Origin: Zarea fungicola
Lineage: Eukaryota; Ascomycota; Sordariomycetes; Hypocreales; Cordycipitaceae
Direction of reading: 5' to 3'
DNA: 64,000 nt
Assembly: GCA_900169235.1 (NCBI GenBank)
Contig: FWCC01000082.1
Span: 310,001-374,000, forward strand
Position numbers and translations under genes: made by a program. A model generated the notes under the pieces. The model was not told the DNA's origin and searched no databases. It saw only the letters and a program-made list of their open reading frames with translations. Positions 11,336 to 21,397 of this stretch are shown one piece after another. Every line of letters starts with the position of its first letter. Position 1 is the first letter of the stretch.

Positions 11336-14300
11336 ATGAGCTTCATCCCGTCGCCACTGACAAAAGGTGCTATGCTTCAAGAAAATGCGCTTTCTCAGAT
11401 AGCTTATACAGAATCTGTCCCCCGACAGTTCAAGAATTATCGAACGGACCCAGAACTTCCGCAGGGGTATCTATGGCCGGACCAAAAGGAACAATATTGT
11501 CCCAGACGTTTACTGGACTACTTACTGCCCGGGCCAATCAAACTGACTCACAAATTTGGCTATGTATTCTGTCATCGTGGGCTCCATGAGCGTGCATCAG
11601 GAATCGTCGAGAATTCCGTTGCCGCTATCGATAACGGGATAGACCATGGTCTATTTCTTCACGAAGTCGATTCATTCGTGTTGGAGCAGTTGGACAAGGC
11701 TTTCATAGCGCATGACAAGATTCCAAGACGCGTCACCTCGAAATCACTACCTTGGGAGTCTTATCCTATTGGTGACATTCTCGACACACGTCTGGTGACA
11801 CGAAGGGTTGAGAGGGAAGCGAAAAACTCAGACTTGACCAGCAAAGAGTCAGAATTCGCTAGCTCATACGTGGAAACCGACGGCAAAATCCCCAGTCTTT
11901 TTGATATGATGTGGAGAGAAAGTCAGAAACTGTCTGGTATAACACTACAAATTGACTTGAGGGAAGAAGATTTTGCCAAGGCTATCGCATATTACTCTTA
12001 TCATATCTCCAAGATGTCGTTGCTCTATGACGATAGCCATGGAGTGCACCAGAGCAAGGCTTGGGGGCTGTTCCGGTCAACAATTTTGAAGGGCTACAAT
12101 AAGCACTACAAAACCTTTGAAGATTTGCATACAAACATCACAAAGATGTCTATGGAGGCTTATGGCGAAGACTTTTTCGAGATAAGGCATCTACATGTTT
12201 GTCCTCCGTTGATTCTGGTATTCTCTGCCAGCCACTTGGTCAACCTCGCAAAGGCAGCAACGCCTACTCGAGATCCTCAGGGGGGGAGGAAGAGCTATGA
12301 AAAAATCCGCCTAATATTCTTGGACCAAGTATCATCTTTTGTTAACGTGGGAGTTGGCCGCTACAACTTCATATTGGAGATTGCCCACAGCGGGCTCGGG
12401 TTACACTACGACATTGATAGTGACACGGCAAGAAATCCCTTGGACGGAACGCTACTAACTGACTATGATGTGATCGTCGAGAGCCGCGTTGACCGTGCCA
12501 TGATTGAAGTGAGCTTGGAACTACGAAAAAATTATCCAGATCTACTGTTCGCCTCCTGTACGCGACTACCCGACGTTATCACGTCAAAAGGTAAATACAA
12601 GGCGTCTTTCGCGACATCGAGGCTGGAGCTCTGGAGTACCGGCGAGAAAGGACTCGCATCCAAGTTACGGGCCATGCATGGAGGGTTATATCCTCAGTGT
12701 CAGGTTGTCATTGCCGACGACCCAGGCTCCGAAATCGCTGCTCGTACATGGATTGATCAGAAATCGGGTCTGGATCGGAGTAAGCTACTGTACATGACTT
12801 ACAATGAGTGGCTGGCAACAGCATCCAACGACGTCGTCGCCGCAATAACCAAAATTAACAACCAAGATTTCATGCCAAATCGGGCCGAGGATTCTACAGC
12901 CCTCGGGCTCAGCGATAAGAAACGACAAAAAGACATGGAGTTGCAGAAATTGATCGGATCGTGGCTGAAGACCCTCTTATCACCCCAATCTACACCGATT
13001 CTGGGCGGGAATCAATATAACGTGGGCAAATTCTGGCGCAGTGACGAAAGCAAAATCACACAAAGGATTGCACGCAACCAGCATAGCGTCATGTCAGACG
13101 ATGACGGAAAATACGACGACGGCGTCTCGTTACTGTGGGAAAAAAGACGCCGCGGGCATTTTAGTGGCAACACCAGCTCAGACCCTATTATACTTCGTAT
13201 TATGGGCGAAGTATACCGATTTGACAACGTTACAGATGTGAAAGAATCGCTGGCTAGCATTGCCGCTTACAAAGCTGCTTATGACGGAAATGAGCAGGTG
13301 GTCAAGACTCTTGTCGCCACTGGTGTCAATATTGATGCTTGCGCCGGAGATTATGGCACCATGCTAGCGGCAGCGTCTGCACGCGGCCACGGCGCAATCG
13401 TCGAGTTTCTGTTGAATAAAGGCGCAGACATGACCTTGGGTACACGGGGTACCCCGTTGGGACTTGCAGCTGCAGCCGGGAATACAGACGTCGTTGGGAA
13501 GCTGGTGAGCGCGTTGAAACCAAAGCAGGCACATTATGACATCTCTTGGAAACTTGGCAACGCGCTTCTGTTAGCAGCTAACGCAGGCCACGAGCCTGTG
13601 GTGCTACTGCTGCTAGAAAACGGCGCGGATGTTAATTTTCGATCCAGCCGGACTGGTTTGACCGCGCTGCAAAAAGCAAGTAAGCGCCAATCGGAGGGCA
13701 GCCTCATCGACCTCCTTGTGGCCAAAGGCGCAAAGGTCGACGTGCCCGAGGCTTCTGAGCATGGAAGTGCGTTGGAACAAGCATGTCACTCGGGTGATCT
13801 CTATGTGACGAAGCTGCTTCTTAGCAAAGGTGCCGTTGTCGACTTCCCGCTACGCCGCAGTCATGTTGGAGAACCTATGGTGACGCTCTTGGAGAAATAC
13901 GAGACAAAAGAGAGCATTGCCGGCCGTAGCATACCGGAGAACGCTACCCGGCGCAGCATCGCCCGAGATCGACGAGATCCTGTAAGGAAGATCTTAGGCT
14001 CTGGCTTCAGTGTCACGAAACGAAGAAAACCACCCGCCGCCGCAGAAGTGCAGCGGATTGATGAGCCTCGGCAGCTCCGAGATTGTGGCTGTTTACTATG
14101 CTTCGTCGACCAGAAAAGGCAGCCCAGCACTGAGTATCAAATTGAGCAGTCGCTGCGATCTCGATTTATGAATCGGAAAAAAAACAAAGTTACAGTGGAA
14201 GATCCTGTTTCCATTACGTTGGACGCAATGGGCAAGCTCGACTTCGTTGATCGCCCAAAAGGAAAAGGCCGTGTTTACACGTTTGATCATTTTTTCAGTA

Positions 14301-14350
14301 CTGAAGTCTCTGGAAGAGTACCTAACAAGGATATTGACAAATCAAATTAA
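11336..14350 (+). CDS. GDPD/PLC-like phosphodiesterase fused to ankyrin repeats
   Basis: Single-exon gene of 1004 aa from the first ATG (11336); the frame is open to 11237 without another ATG. The N-terminal part reads as a PLC-like TIM-barrel of the glycerophosphodiester phosphodiesterase type. VFCHRG has His80, an EN pair follows, then HEVD (Glu110, Asp112) and AHD (His126). These match the HRG...EN...E-x-D...HD catalytic and metal-binding pattern of that fold. Barrel-like sequence continues to about residue 540. A linker follows, then five or six ankyrin repeats (about 640-840; NEQVVKTLVATGVNIDA, HGAIVEFLLNKGAD, HEPVVLLLLENGADV and others), and a basic tail containing a CGCLLC motif. No signal peptide or membrane segment is visible, so it is probably intracellular. 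The known fungal ankyrin-GDPD proteins (Gde1/NUC-2 type) have SPX and ankyrin first and GDPD last; here the order is reversed and SPX is absent. Catalytic activity is inferred from motifs only. Confidence 0.72.
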   Translation: MSFIPSPLTKGAMLQENALSQIAYTESVPRQFKNYRTDPELPQGYLWPDQKEQYCPRRLLDYLLPGPIKLTHKFGYVFCHRGLHERASGIVENSVAAIDNGIDHGLFLHEVDSFVLEQLDKAFIAHDKIPRRVTSKSLPWESYPIGDILDTRLVTRRVEREAKNSDLTSKESEFASSYVETDGKIPSLFDMMWRESQKLSGITLQIDLREEDFAKAIAYYSYHISKMSLLYDDSHGVHQSKAWGLFRSTILKGYNKHYKTFEDLHTNITKMSMEAYGEDFFEIRHLHVCPPLILVFSASHLVNLAKAATPTRDPQGGRKSYEKIRLIFLDQVSSFVNVGVGRYNFILEIAHSGLGLHYDIDSDTARNPLDGTLLTDYDVIVESRVDRAMIEVSLELRKNYPDLLFASCTRLPDVITSKGKYKASFATSRLELWSTGEKGLASKLRAMHGGLYPQCQVVIADDPGSEIAARTWIDQKSGLDRSKLLYMTYNEWLATASNDVVAAITKINNQDFMPNRAEDSTALGLSDKKRQKDMELQKLIGSWLKTLLSPQSTPILGGNQYNVGKFWRSDESKITQRIARNQHSVMSDDDGKYDDGVSLLWEKRRRGHFSGNTSSDPIILRIMGEVYRFDNVTDVKESLASIAAYKAAYDGNEQVVKTLVATGVNIDACAGDYGTMLAAASARGHGAIVEFLLNKGADMTLGTRGTPLGLAAAAGNTDVVGKLVSALKPKQAHYDISWKLGNALLLAANAGHEPVVLLLLENGADVNFRSSRTGLTALQKASKRQSEGSLIDLLVAKGAKVDVPEASEHGSALEQACHSGDLYVTKLLLSKGAVVDFPLRRSHVGEPMVTLLEKYETKESIAGRSIPENATRRSIARDRRDPVRKILGSGFSVTKRRKPPAAAEVQRIDEPRQLRDCGCLLCFVDQKRQPSTEYQIEQSLRSRFMNRKKNKVTVEDPVSITLDAMGKLDFVDRPKGKGRVYTFDHFFSTEVSGRVPNKDIDKSN

Positions 14351-14849
14351 GGTTTTGAGCTGCGCCAGCGAACTGAATGAGATTATTTACGAAGCATGGC
14401 GGTCAATTGGCCAACCAAGAACATGGGATCTTGTGGTACTAATACTCCTCCTAAAATTATATATTGAAATGAATATTAACAGGCAATACCTCTAGAATCC
14501 AGAGTCAATAGTCCAGTAGTTGGAACCAGCAGTGACGACAAATCCCGCCCTCAACGCAGCTGCCACGCTGGTACGGCTTCGGGATCGAACGGGTGCCAGC
14601 GTCCGATGTCTTGTGAGAAGTATAGTAGTAGGAAACCTCCGTATTGACTGGAAGTTGGGTTTTCTGTTGGCGAGGGAGTACGCCAGGAAACTGACCTGAC
14701 TGTGAAGACTGCCACCGGTTTCTTGGCTTGTAGCTGGACGGACCTCAACGCCACTGTTGACACGTACCCCTTAATGCGTCCCCTTGACGCGTGCTCGTTG
14801 CACAGTTCTTACAGATACTCGGTGCGCAAATTCAACCCAAGCATCGAAA
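14351..14849. other. Short intergenic region
   Basis: 3' flank of the phosphodiesterase-ankyrin gene and 5' flank of the decayed gene at 14850. No feature is recognisable. Confidence 0.5.
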
Positions 14850-15965
14850 ATGGTCAACCCCTCTGGCCCAGCAAAGCGCAAGCGCAATGTAAAATGCAAT
14901 AGTTGTGACTCGGACAAGGAAAATGGCGCCACTCGTCCCCCAAAGGTGGCCAAAACGCAGACCAAGAGTACCAATCCTGCGGCTGCGAAGAAGAGCGAAT
15001 CTATGGGTCTCAGCAACGATGCCAAGAAGCTCTAGACATCCGCACTTTCTGCCATTGATAAGCGCGTCGCCGAACAAGACAAAAAAGTCCAGGCGATGAG
15101 CCCTAACAGCTCGGCAATCACCACCTCCAACTACGCAATGTCCGCGCGTGAACACATGGCTACAGTCAAGAAGCTCATCACTATGGAGAGCACTCTGGCC
15201 TTTAACTTGCTGCTCAGCATGGCTGATGCATCCCATACTGACCTCGACGCTACGATGAAGATGTGCGGCACTCCGTGCGACAGCAGCGTCCCGACTTTCA
15301 GCTTGTTTGATGAAGCACTTTTGCCCCTCATCGAGGCGCGGGAGAGGCCATGCAGCCAGGTAGATGGGCTGCCCCAAGTCCCGCGACGGTGGACAGTGGA
15401 TGATGCAGAGGTTGGTGTGTTCAAGACTGGGAGGCCAAACAAGCAGCAACGCGGCCAGATGTACCGGCAGAAGCTTGCGTGGGAAAAGAAAAGGCGACAG
15501 GCCAGAAGGGAACGAAGGGAGCAGACAAGCGATTGGGTCAAGGTTGGCGCTGCATGATTTAATGGAGGAGAGAGACTACCTTGCTGCTTATGGGGTAAAC
15601 CAATATCTGCCAAGATGCATTGCCAAGTTGGACGAGCTGGTAAGAATGCGGGGAGAGTGAGTGCGCAATGTGCTACAGTTGGATCCTGCGCGCTGCATCC
15701 TTGTCAATGCACATTCTCCATTTGCCCATTTGTATCCTTTTGACGTAGCAATGTCCAGACGGCCTAAACTGTGGCTAGTTAGTGCATTAACCACAATGTC
15801 TAAAGAAGAAATCGAAAATCTTAAAGGTTGCTGAAAGAATCAAGGGCGCGAGAGGACAAGGAGCGACGCGAAAGGGAGGAAGCAAAGGCTTACAAGGAAG
15901 AAGAGCGACACAAAAACCAGAAAACGACATTGGCAGAGTACTTGTATAACTGCCACTTCCATTTA
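14850..15965 (+). pseudogene. Decayed gene of a probable multicopy fungal family
   Basis: Coding-like sequence from the ATG at 14850 (MVNPSGPAKRKRNVK) contains a TAG at 15033-15035. The same frame then continues to 15557 (ending EKKRRQARRERREQTSDW). From about 15530 the coding signal moves to another frame (LMEERDYLAAYGVNQYL, ending 15660). A third segment near 15853-15965 gives KERREREEAKAYKEEERHKN and then TLAEYLYNCHFHLY. From memory, a charged helix followed by a TL-x-EYL-x-x-CH motif occurs in an abundant family of accessory fungal proteins; this is a recollection, not a search. The N-terminal basic KRKR stretch may be a nuclear signal. One premature stop and at least two frame changes indicate a pseudogene, although an unrecognised intron could account for one of them. 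The first repeat array starts directly after it. Confidence 0.5.
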
Positions 15966-16012
15966 TACTAAAGCTCAGGCTTGCGCCTTTTTAATACTGC
16001 GGAAGGGGGACA

Positions 16013-16510
16013 GCCTTGTAGATTGCAAGGAAAGAGTAGACGGCTTTTTCGCCATGATGGGAGACAGCTTTTTCGGGATATTTTGTTACTGGGTACGGTT
16101 TCTTCAAGAGAGCCAGAGTGGGGAGAGGGCTTTTCCAGATCCATGCCGCCAAAACAGAGGGCTTTTTCAGATGCCAAGTACATGGACAGCTTTTTCAGGA
16201 AACTTGAGAGGCGAGACAGCTTTTTCGCTAATACAAGTGTAAAGAGACAGCTTTTTCAATAGCGGGGAATGTGGGACAGCTTTTTCAGATTACACAGAGA
16301 GAGAAGGGGGCTTTTTCAGATCTATGCCGCCAAAACAGAGAGCTTTTTCGGAGCCACAATACCAAAAGAGAGAGCTTTTTCAAGACCAAGTACAAGACAG
16401 CCTTCTTAGGATAATTTAGTGGGGACGGCTTTTTCCAGAAGTGCAAGGTGAGGGAGGAGAGGGCTTTTTCAGAGTTACACCACCAAAAGAGACAGCTTTT
16501 TCAGACGCCA
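16013..16510 (+). repeat. Array 1: GCTTTTTC core phased at about 31 bp
   Basis: The core GCTTTTTC, usually preceded by GA(C/G)A or GAGG and followed by AGA, begins at 16043, 16067, 16129 (GCTTTTCC), 16161, 16189, 16219, 16250, 16279, 16310, 16342, 16374, 16428, 16463 and 16495. Degenerate cores lie near 16013, 16098 and 16400. Over the best part (16129-16374) the mean step is 30.6 bp. Linkers vary, but one type containing CC(G/A)CCAAAA(C/G)AGA recurs at 16147, 16326 and about 16481. Steps are not multiples of three, so it is not a protein-repeat gene. It resembles array 2 in design. Confidence 0.85.
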
Positions 16511-16708
16511 AGCACATAGACATGTTTTCAGGAACTTGAGACTGTAACCAGCCAGCAGCTTTCAACACAATTATTACTTGAAGCCACGCGAGGGAAAATA
16601 AGTTTATTGCTTGTGTAAAACCCATCCGACGTTATCCTAACGATAGCCCATGTCTTAGCCATCTGTAATCTTCTCTTGAGCCTTGCGGAATCCAGTGAAT
16701 AGAGACCC

Positions 16709-17428
16709 TTAAAGCTCTCCGTGAATATTATCTGGCGCATGCGTCTGGTCAAAGGCAGTTGGGTAAATCGAGAAGCCACCAATTGTGCGTCCTATGGTGT
16801 CTACCATTTCCCACGTAACACCGTTCTCTGGGGAGATCCAGTCGACTGCACCCTGAATAGCGTCAATGCAGGTGTGGTACATGACCGAGTATGGAATGTC
16901 ACGGAACTCGTAGCCAGCGTTGACATCGATATGGCCGCTCCAGGACCACCCGCCGCCAATCTGCCGACTCGACACGACTCCATTCCCAATGACCCTGCGG
17001 ACGTCCGTGGCAAATTGATCGGCAATGAAATTCTGACCTTGGAAGTCAGTGTCCTTGGGGAACACCCATGACGTGCCCTGCCAATGTTCAACAAGGTAGT
17101 AAGAAATGCTAAAGACCCAGCCCTGGAGCGCGTAGAGCTTCCCCTTGTACATGTTGACTCGTTTAGTAACATCACGGGCCTCAACACTTTTGACTTTGGC
17201 AGTCTGGTGACCGTGGTTGGCGTTGTAGGCCTCTTTCAGGAACTCTTCATGGTAGGTTCTTATAAACTCCGGGATTGAGTCAAACCAGTCCTGGAATGAA
17301 ACCTCGGTACCATTGACAGAGCCATTGACAACTGTTTCCGAGGTGGTCTCGGTGGGAATGGCAATGGCTTGCAAGGGATATAGGAACGCATATTTATACC
17401 CAGACGACGCATGCAGCGAGTCAGGCAA
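16709..17428 (-). CDS. Unrecognised ORF without a start codon, about 239 codons
   Basis: A long open frame on the minus strand with good coding character, for example TSWVFPKDTDFQGQNFIADQ and GGGWSWSGHIDVNAG. The first in-frame ATG is about 90 codons in. Upstream the frame closes at a TGA just before 17428. A hydrophobic stretch, YAFLYPLQAIAIPTE, could be the end of a secretion signal. A CTGAC branch-like site and a TTGCAAG acceptor near 17360-17420 allow an upstream exon, but no convincing first exon was found. It is therefore either the 3' exon of a gene whose first exon I could not place or a 5'-truncated gene. The family is not recognised; rich in Trp, Tyr and Gly, possibly a secreted beta-rich protein. 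It lies just after repeat array 1. Confidence 0.45.
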   Translation of the reverse strand: MPDSLHASSGYKYAFLYPLQAIAIPTETTSETVVNGSVNGTEVSFQDWFDSIPEFIRTYHEEFLKEAYNANHGHQTAKVKSVEARDVTKRVNMYKGKLYALQGWVFSISYYLVEHWQGTSWVFPKDTDFQGQNFIADQFATDVRRVIGNGVVSSRQIGGGWSWSGHIDVNAGYEFRDIPYSVMYHTCIDAIQGAVDWISPENGVTWEMVDTIGRTIGGFSIYPTAFDQTHAPDNIHGEL

Positions 17429-17844
17429 TCATCAACATTACTTATCTATTTCCACCTTGTGTTGAAATTTTCAACCGCATATTCGCAATCATGATGTTTT
17501 GTCGCGATTAGTACATACTTGACAACAGTCCATGCTTATACCGTATACAAAGCACAGGCAGCTATAGTAAGCATTGGTCGCGTTTTGGGAATAGTCTCCG
17601 TTAAGCCTGGTGGGCATATTTCCACAGCCTTACCCGCTTGGGCGATAACCATACATCAATGAAGAAAATAGAATGTATCATTGCACCGTAAACTGTTCCG
17701 TTACTCGATTCGGCTTCATAACTCGAATCCACAGCTTGTAAGCAGCGCTCCACAAAGGTCCAGTTAAGGATGACTTCATCTCCGGCCTCTTCAATCTATG
17801 GAATCAAGACAGGAAGCAACTCTATCTGCTGGGCAGGCAATTCC

Positions 17845-18840
17845 CTAAGAACCGGAACTGTCTGGCAGCGGCGGTGCAGAGTTGCTAAACAAAGGATGTT
17901 TGCTAGCGAATGAGAGGGCGGCAGTCACTCTACTTGCACCAATAAGCTGGCGAACAAGCAGAGAAAAAAACTGAGGGTATCCGTACATTGATCCGTCGCC
18001 AATCCCGTCCAAGCCAACAGAGTAGCTGCTGCAGAGACGTGTAAGACCACGCAAGTTATATCTCATAGCCACCAGGTAAAATGGGATTACGCTACTAGCC
18101 TCTGCGACCTTGAACACGTTCAAATAGATTTGAGCCAGTACAAGAAAAAATAGTCGGGCCACTTGGCAGCACTCCATTCGCTCCATCTAGCGTGGTTTCT
18201 CTTGGGATAGAGTGAATCCTAGTTGCAGATAAGAGCGCTTCTGAGCAACAGCATCACCCGTACCGCAGGTAGGTATGCGTTGGTTAAAGAAATGCCGACT
18301 TGTCCTGATGCACCAGCATTTTCATATGCCTCCAAGAGGAAACTGCCAATTTTTGACAGTATTAGGCTGCTCAGAGGCCAGAAAATCTTGACACTATTCT
18401 CAATGTTCTCGGCCACGCATTCTTCCGAGGCACCTGCAATCTCAGCTCAAGGCATCAACGCAGCCCCCGTACCATATTGCGGGTACATTGCTGTTGGTTT
18501 TAGCCGAGGAAGATGCAGCAAATCTTGAGCTTCCAGGTGAAGCCACCTCTCTCAGAAATTAATTCACCCTCATAGGTACCCTCTACAGAAGGGCGTGTAA
18601 ATATGGCGTAACATGCTGACTCGCCAAGCGCGAGGTGTACTTCAATCGCCCGGCAACGGCACGTCCGGGTAAACCCGTAATTAAATACGCTAAGGCTCGT
18701 AGTTTGCAACCTCATCGAGAAGATTTCGCAATACCGGTCCATCGGGATAAAGACGGCGGTCGGCGACAGCCGAAATTGGAATGTACCAGTAAAAGTCTTG
18801 GTCGTAGACCCCTGACGGCTGATTTCCTGTGATGTCTAGG
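17845..18840 (-). pseudogene. Degraded coding remnants, unrecognised
   Basis: Several short minus-strand blocks look protein-coding but sit in different frames. Near 18840-18705 is GVYDQDFYWYIPISAVADRR. At 18500-18712 is a Cys-containing block including GESACYAIFTRPSVEGTYEG. At 18219-18416 is GQVGISLTNAYLPAVRVMLL, and at 17845-18020 is LIGASRVTAALSFASKHPLF. Stops and frame changes separate them, as expected of a decayed gene or an unresolved multi-exon gene. I could not assign a family. Confidence 0.3.
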
Positions 18841-20059
18841 TAGCATTCCAAAAGTGTAAAGAGCTTTAATAAGGCTCAGGTATTGGGCTCGGGTGCTGGT
18901 TGACTCGTGCCGCTTATGTGGCTGTTGGCTATGTGCACTGTAAACCCACTGTATACCCAATTTTGCAGTTCTTTCGGTACTGACTTTGGTGCACTGTTCG
19001 TGGCAAAGCTTAATAAGAGCTAGCGCAATCTGTCATTCTAACCGGCTGGAAGTAGGGAAACGAAAGAGCTTGTCAGCCACGTCTTATTCTTTCTTCTTGG
19101 CAACCGTGCTAGTAGCAGCCACCACAGCATGGGGTAGTTGTTTCTTTGCTGCTAGAACCCAGCCTCAATCTCTGACATCATGAATATGTTTCTTTTCAAC
19201 AATATACATATAAGGCTTTGATTCCTTCGCGTCATGCGAAGTCGGCAAAGCTCCGATTGGTGGCTTTGCTTTTGCCCTTGCATTATACAATGGGGCAGCC
19301 TGCCAGAGTGCCTGTCTGCAAGGGGTTGCGCAGGCGTTTTAGACGTTGAGAATTCTCATTTAGTAAAGCAGACCGTAGCACAAGGTGAAAGGCTATCACT
19401 TGTAAGGGCTATAGTCGGACAGCGTATGAAAAGGTATCCTTTACCAAGAAATTCGTCTTAATAAGATCCCAGCAAATTCTGGCGATGAAATGAGCTACAA
19501 TATATCCATCTTCGACACACTTTGCTTCCAGCGACTAGATCCGCAAGACAATGCGATGAAAGCCGGCCTTTTCAAGCCTTTTCTAGTTTTAAAATGGGTG
19601 AAATTTATCAAAAAAAAAATGAAAAAGAGCAAGTGTCTCTCGTTGCAGAACTCTAGACGCATCAGTACGCATTCTAGAACGTGTTAGTATTGAGAGCAGT
19701 GACTATTTTCTGAGAGGTAACACGGCCAAGGTGAACACGGAAGAATACACAGAAACTATAACACAATAACTACTATTAATGTTTCTACTGCGTGATAATT
19801 TTACAGGTTTAGGATCAATTTTAATTTGTAGGTGCTCGTTGAATTCAGCTAGCCAAGGGCAATGCACGCCCAAATTCGCGTTGACAGTTGCGTCTAGCCT
19901 CAAATATATGTCTTATGTGCAGCGGGGACAACGCCCAAGTCCGATGTCCTACAACTGAAAGACACCAAGCGTCATCCTCTGAACCTAGTTCATATAGAAT
20001 GAGTCGACTGCCTAAGATTGTTGACGTACTCTAAGTGAAGGCCTGTGGCTGACCAGGGT
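18841..20059. other. Gene-free AT-rich stretch
   Basis: Only short ORFs (under 76 codons), none with a recognisable motif. Flanks the decayed remnants and the 3' end of the secreted-protein gene. Confidence 0.5.
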
Positions 20060-20836
20060 CTAATTCTCCGTCGTCTCTAGACTAACATTATCCACGAATA
20101 CTGCTGGGTGTCTGAATGACTTGCCAGGGACGCCAACACCCGCTTCAACCTGGAAAAATATGTAATTGGCAGTATTTGGGGCAACAATATGATACGGTCC
20201 AAAACCATCCGTTACGGTGTGAAATGTGAACCGCTTTTCAACATCGAGCGCGTTAAAATCCGATATTAGCGTGTCAAAGGTGATGATGTTGTCCTTGTTC
20301 GCCATCTGTCATGTTTTAGTCTCTTTCCTTTAATTCTTTTTGACGTATTTCTCACCTCAGCCTCGGTTAATTCAATGCTGATATCAAGCGATAAGCCATT
20401 TACCAGTGTATTGGTGCTTGAATCGATCTGAAATTCCATACCACCGTTCGCGCCGAATGCAACATTTGCCCCCGAGGTTGCTCGAGACTGATCAAACACA
20501 CCAACGTCACTAGACGAGCAATGCTCAGTTTTAGTGGTGTTCAGGACCGGTACATTGCCGAAGAAGGCGCTGGACACGAACACCCCCTGTAAATGTTAGC
20601 TCTCCGTCAAGCGTTGGTTCGCTCACTTGGTCACTTACATGGTAAGCAACTGTGTTGGACAGTGTAGTTGTGCCGCAGTTGCCGTCATTAGAGGTTGGAA
20701 GGTCCTCAAACTTCTTTTTTTAGAACTCGAATTTGCCTTTTGGATAATGCAAACTCACATCAAGAAATATTTTCCTGCCATGCGCCGAGGCGGCCCAGAG
20801 GGCGACAGCTGCTAGTGCTTGAGACACGTTGACCAT
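20060..20836 (-). CDS. Small secreted protein, four exons
   Basis: Predicted extracellular protein of about 209 aa, function unknown. Exons on the minus strand are 20836-20759, 20713-20639, 20586-20356 and 20305-20060, all joined in phase 0. The introns have GTGAGT/AAAAAG, GTAAGT/TTACAG and GTGAGA/GACAG ends. Exon 1 encodes a classic signal peptide, MVNVSQALAAVALWAASAHG, with likely cleavage after ASA or AHG. The mature part starts near FEDLPTSNDGNCGTTTLSN and contains two cysteines (NCG, EHC) and many Asn, Thr and Gly residues. It ends in VGVPGKSFRHPAVFVDNVSL, a pattern of beta-sandwich carbohydrate-binding-like proteins; this is inference. The acceptor of exon 2 is ambiguous by one codon (20713 or 20710). 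It lies between the two repeat arrays. Its size and signal peptide fit an effector-like protein. Confidence 0.65.
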
Positions 20837-21397
20837 TGTAACGAACTTGACGCTTATTTACACTTGATTTGTACATGCAATTATCAGTGGCGGGATAGTA
20901 TATCTTTTTATTTCTTTCCAGACTGCTTTAACTGCCGGTTGGACTAGGTTTACATTTGTCAGACTCGGACAGACCAGTCTACCCGCAGGCTTACATTTTT
21001 TAGCTCGGCTGTATTCATTTATCCGGACGAGTTTTATATTACCGTTTCGTTCTTAGTGTACTATTCATTTGGCAGTCATAGAGGAAGAAGCATGTAACCG
21101 GAGCCAATGAGGAGTTACCACACTAGACAGGTACAATAAGCTACATAATAACCATCAAGGAAACAAGTGGCGCATTTTAAAAAGGAGGACAAGGTTTAAA
21201 TAAACGCTGTCAACTAAATATTCTAGTAAATATTCAACTTGTTATGAGCCGTTAAAATTCAAATCTCTTTTTAATATTTGATTTTTCTTTCAAATAAAGG
21301 CAGATAGGGCAATGCTTTCTGCTAGATAGCGCCCAGGTACTTTAATGTGTCTGTAATGGCTATGTAGATCTAACCGTAAATCAACCCGTTCCCAACG
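20837..21397. other. AT-rich upstream region of the secreted-protein gene
   Basis: Strongly AT-rich, no ORF of note. Contains the presumed promoter of the gene ending at 20060 on the minus strand. Confidence 0.5.

Noticed and set aside
14832..15449. 205-codon minus ORF over the decayed gene
   Set aside because: The sense strand shows the better protein pattern and the family-like end motif.
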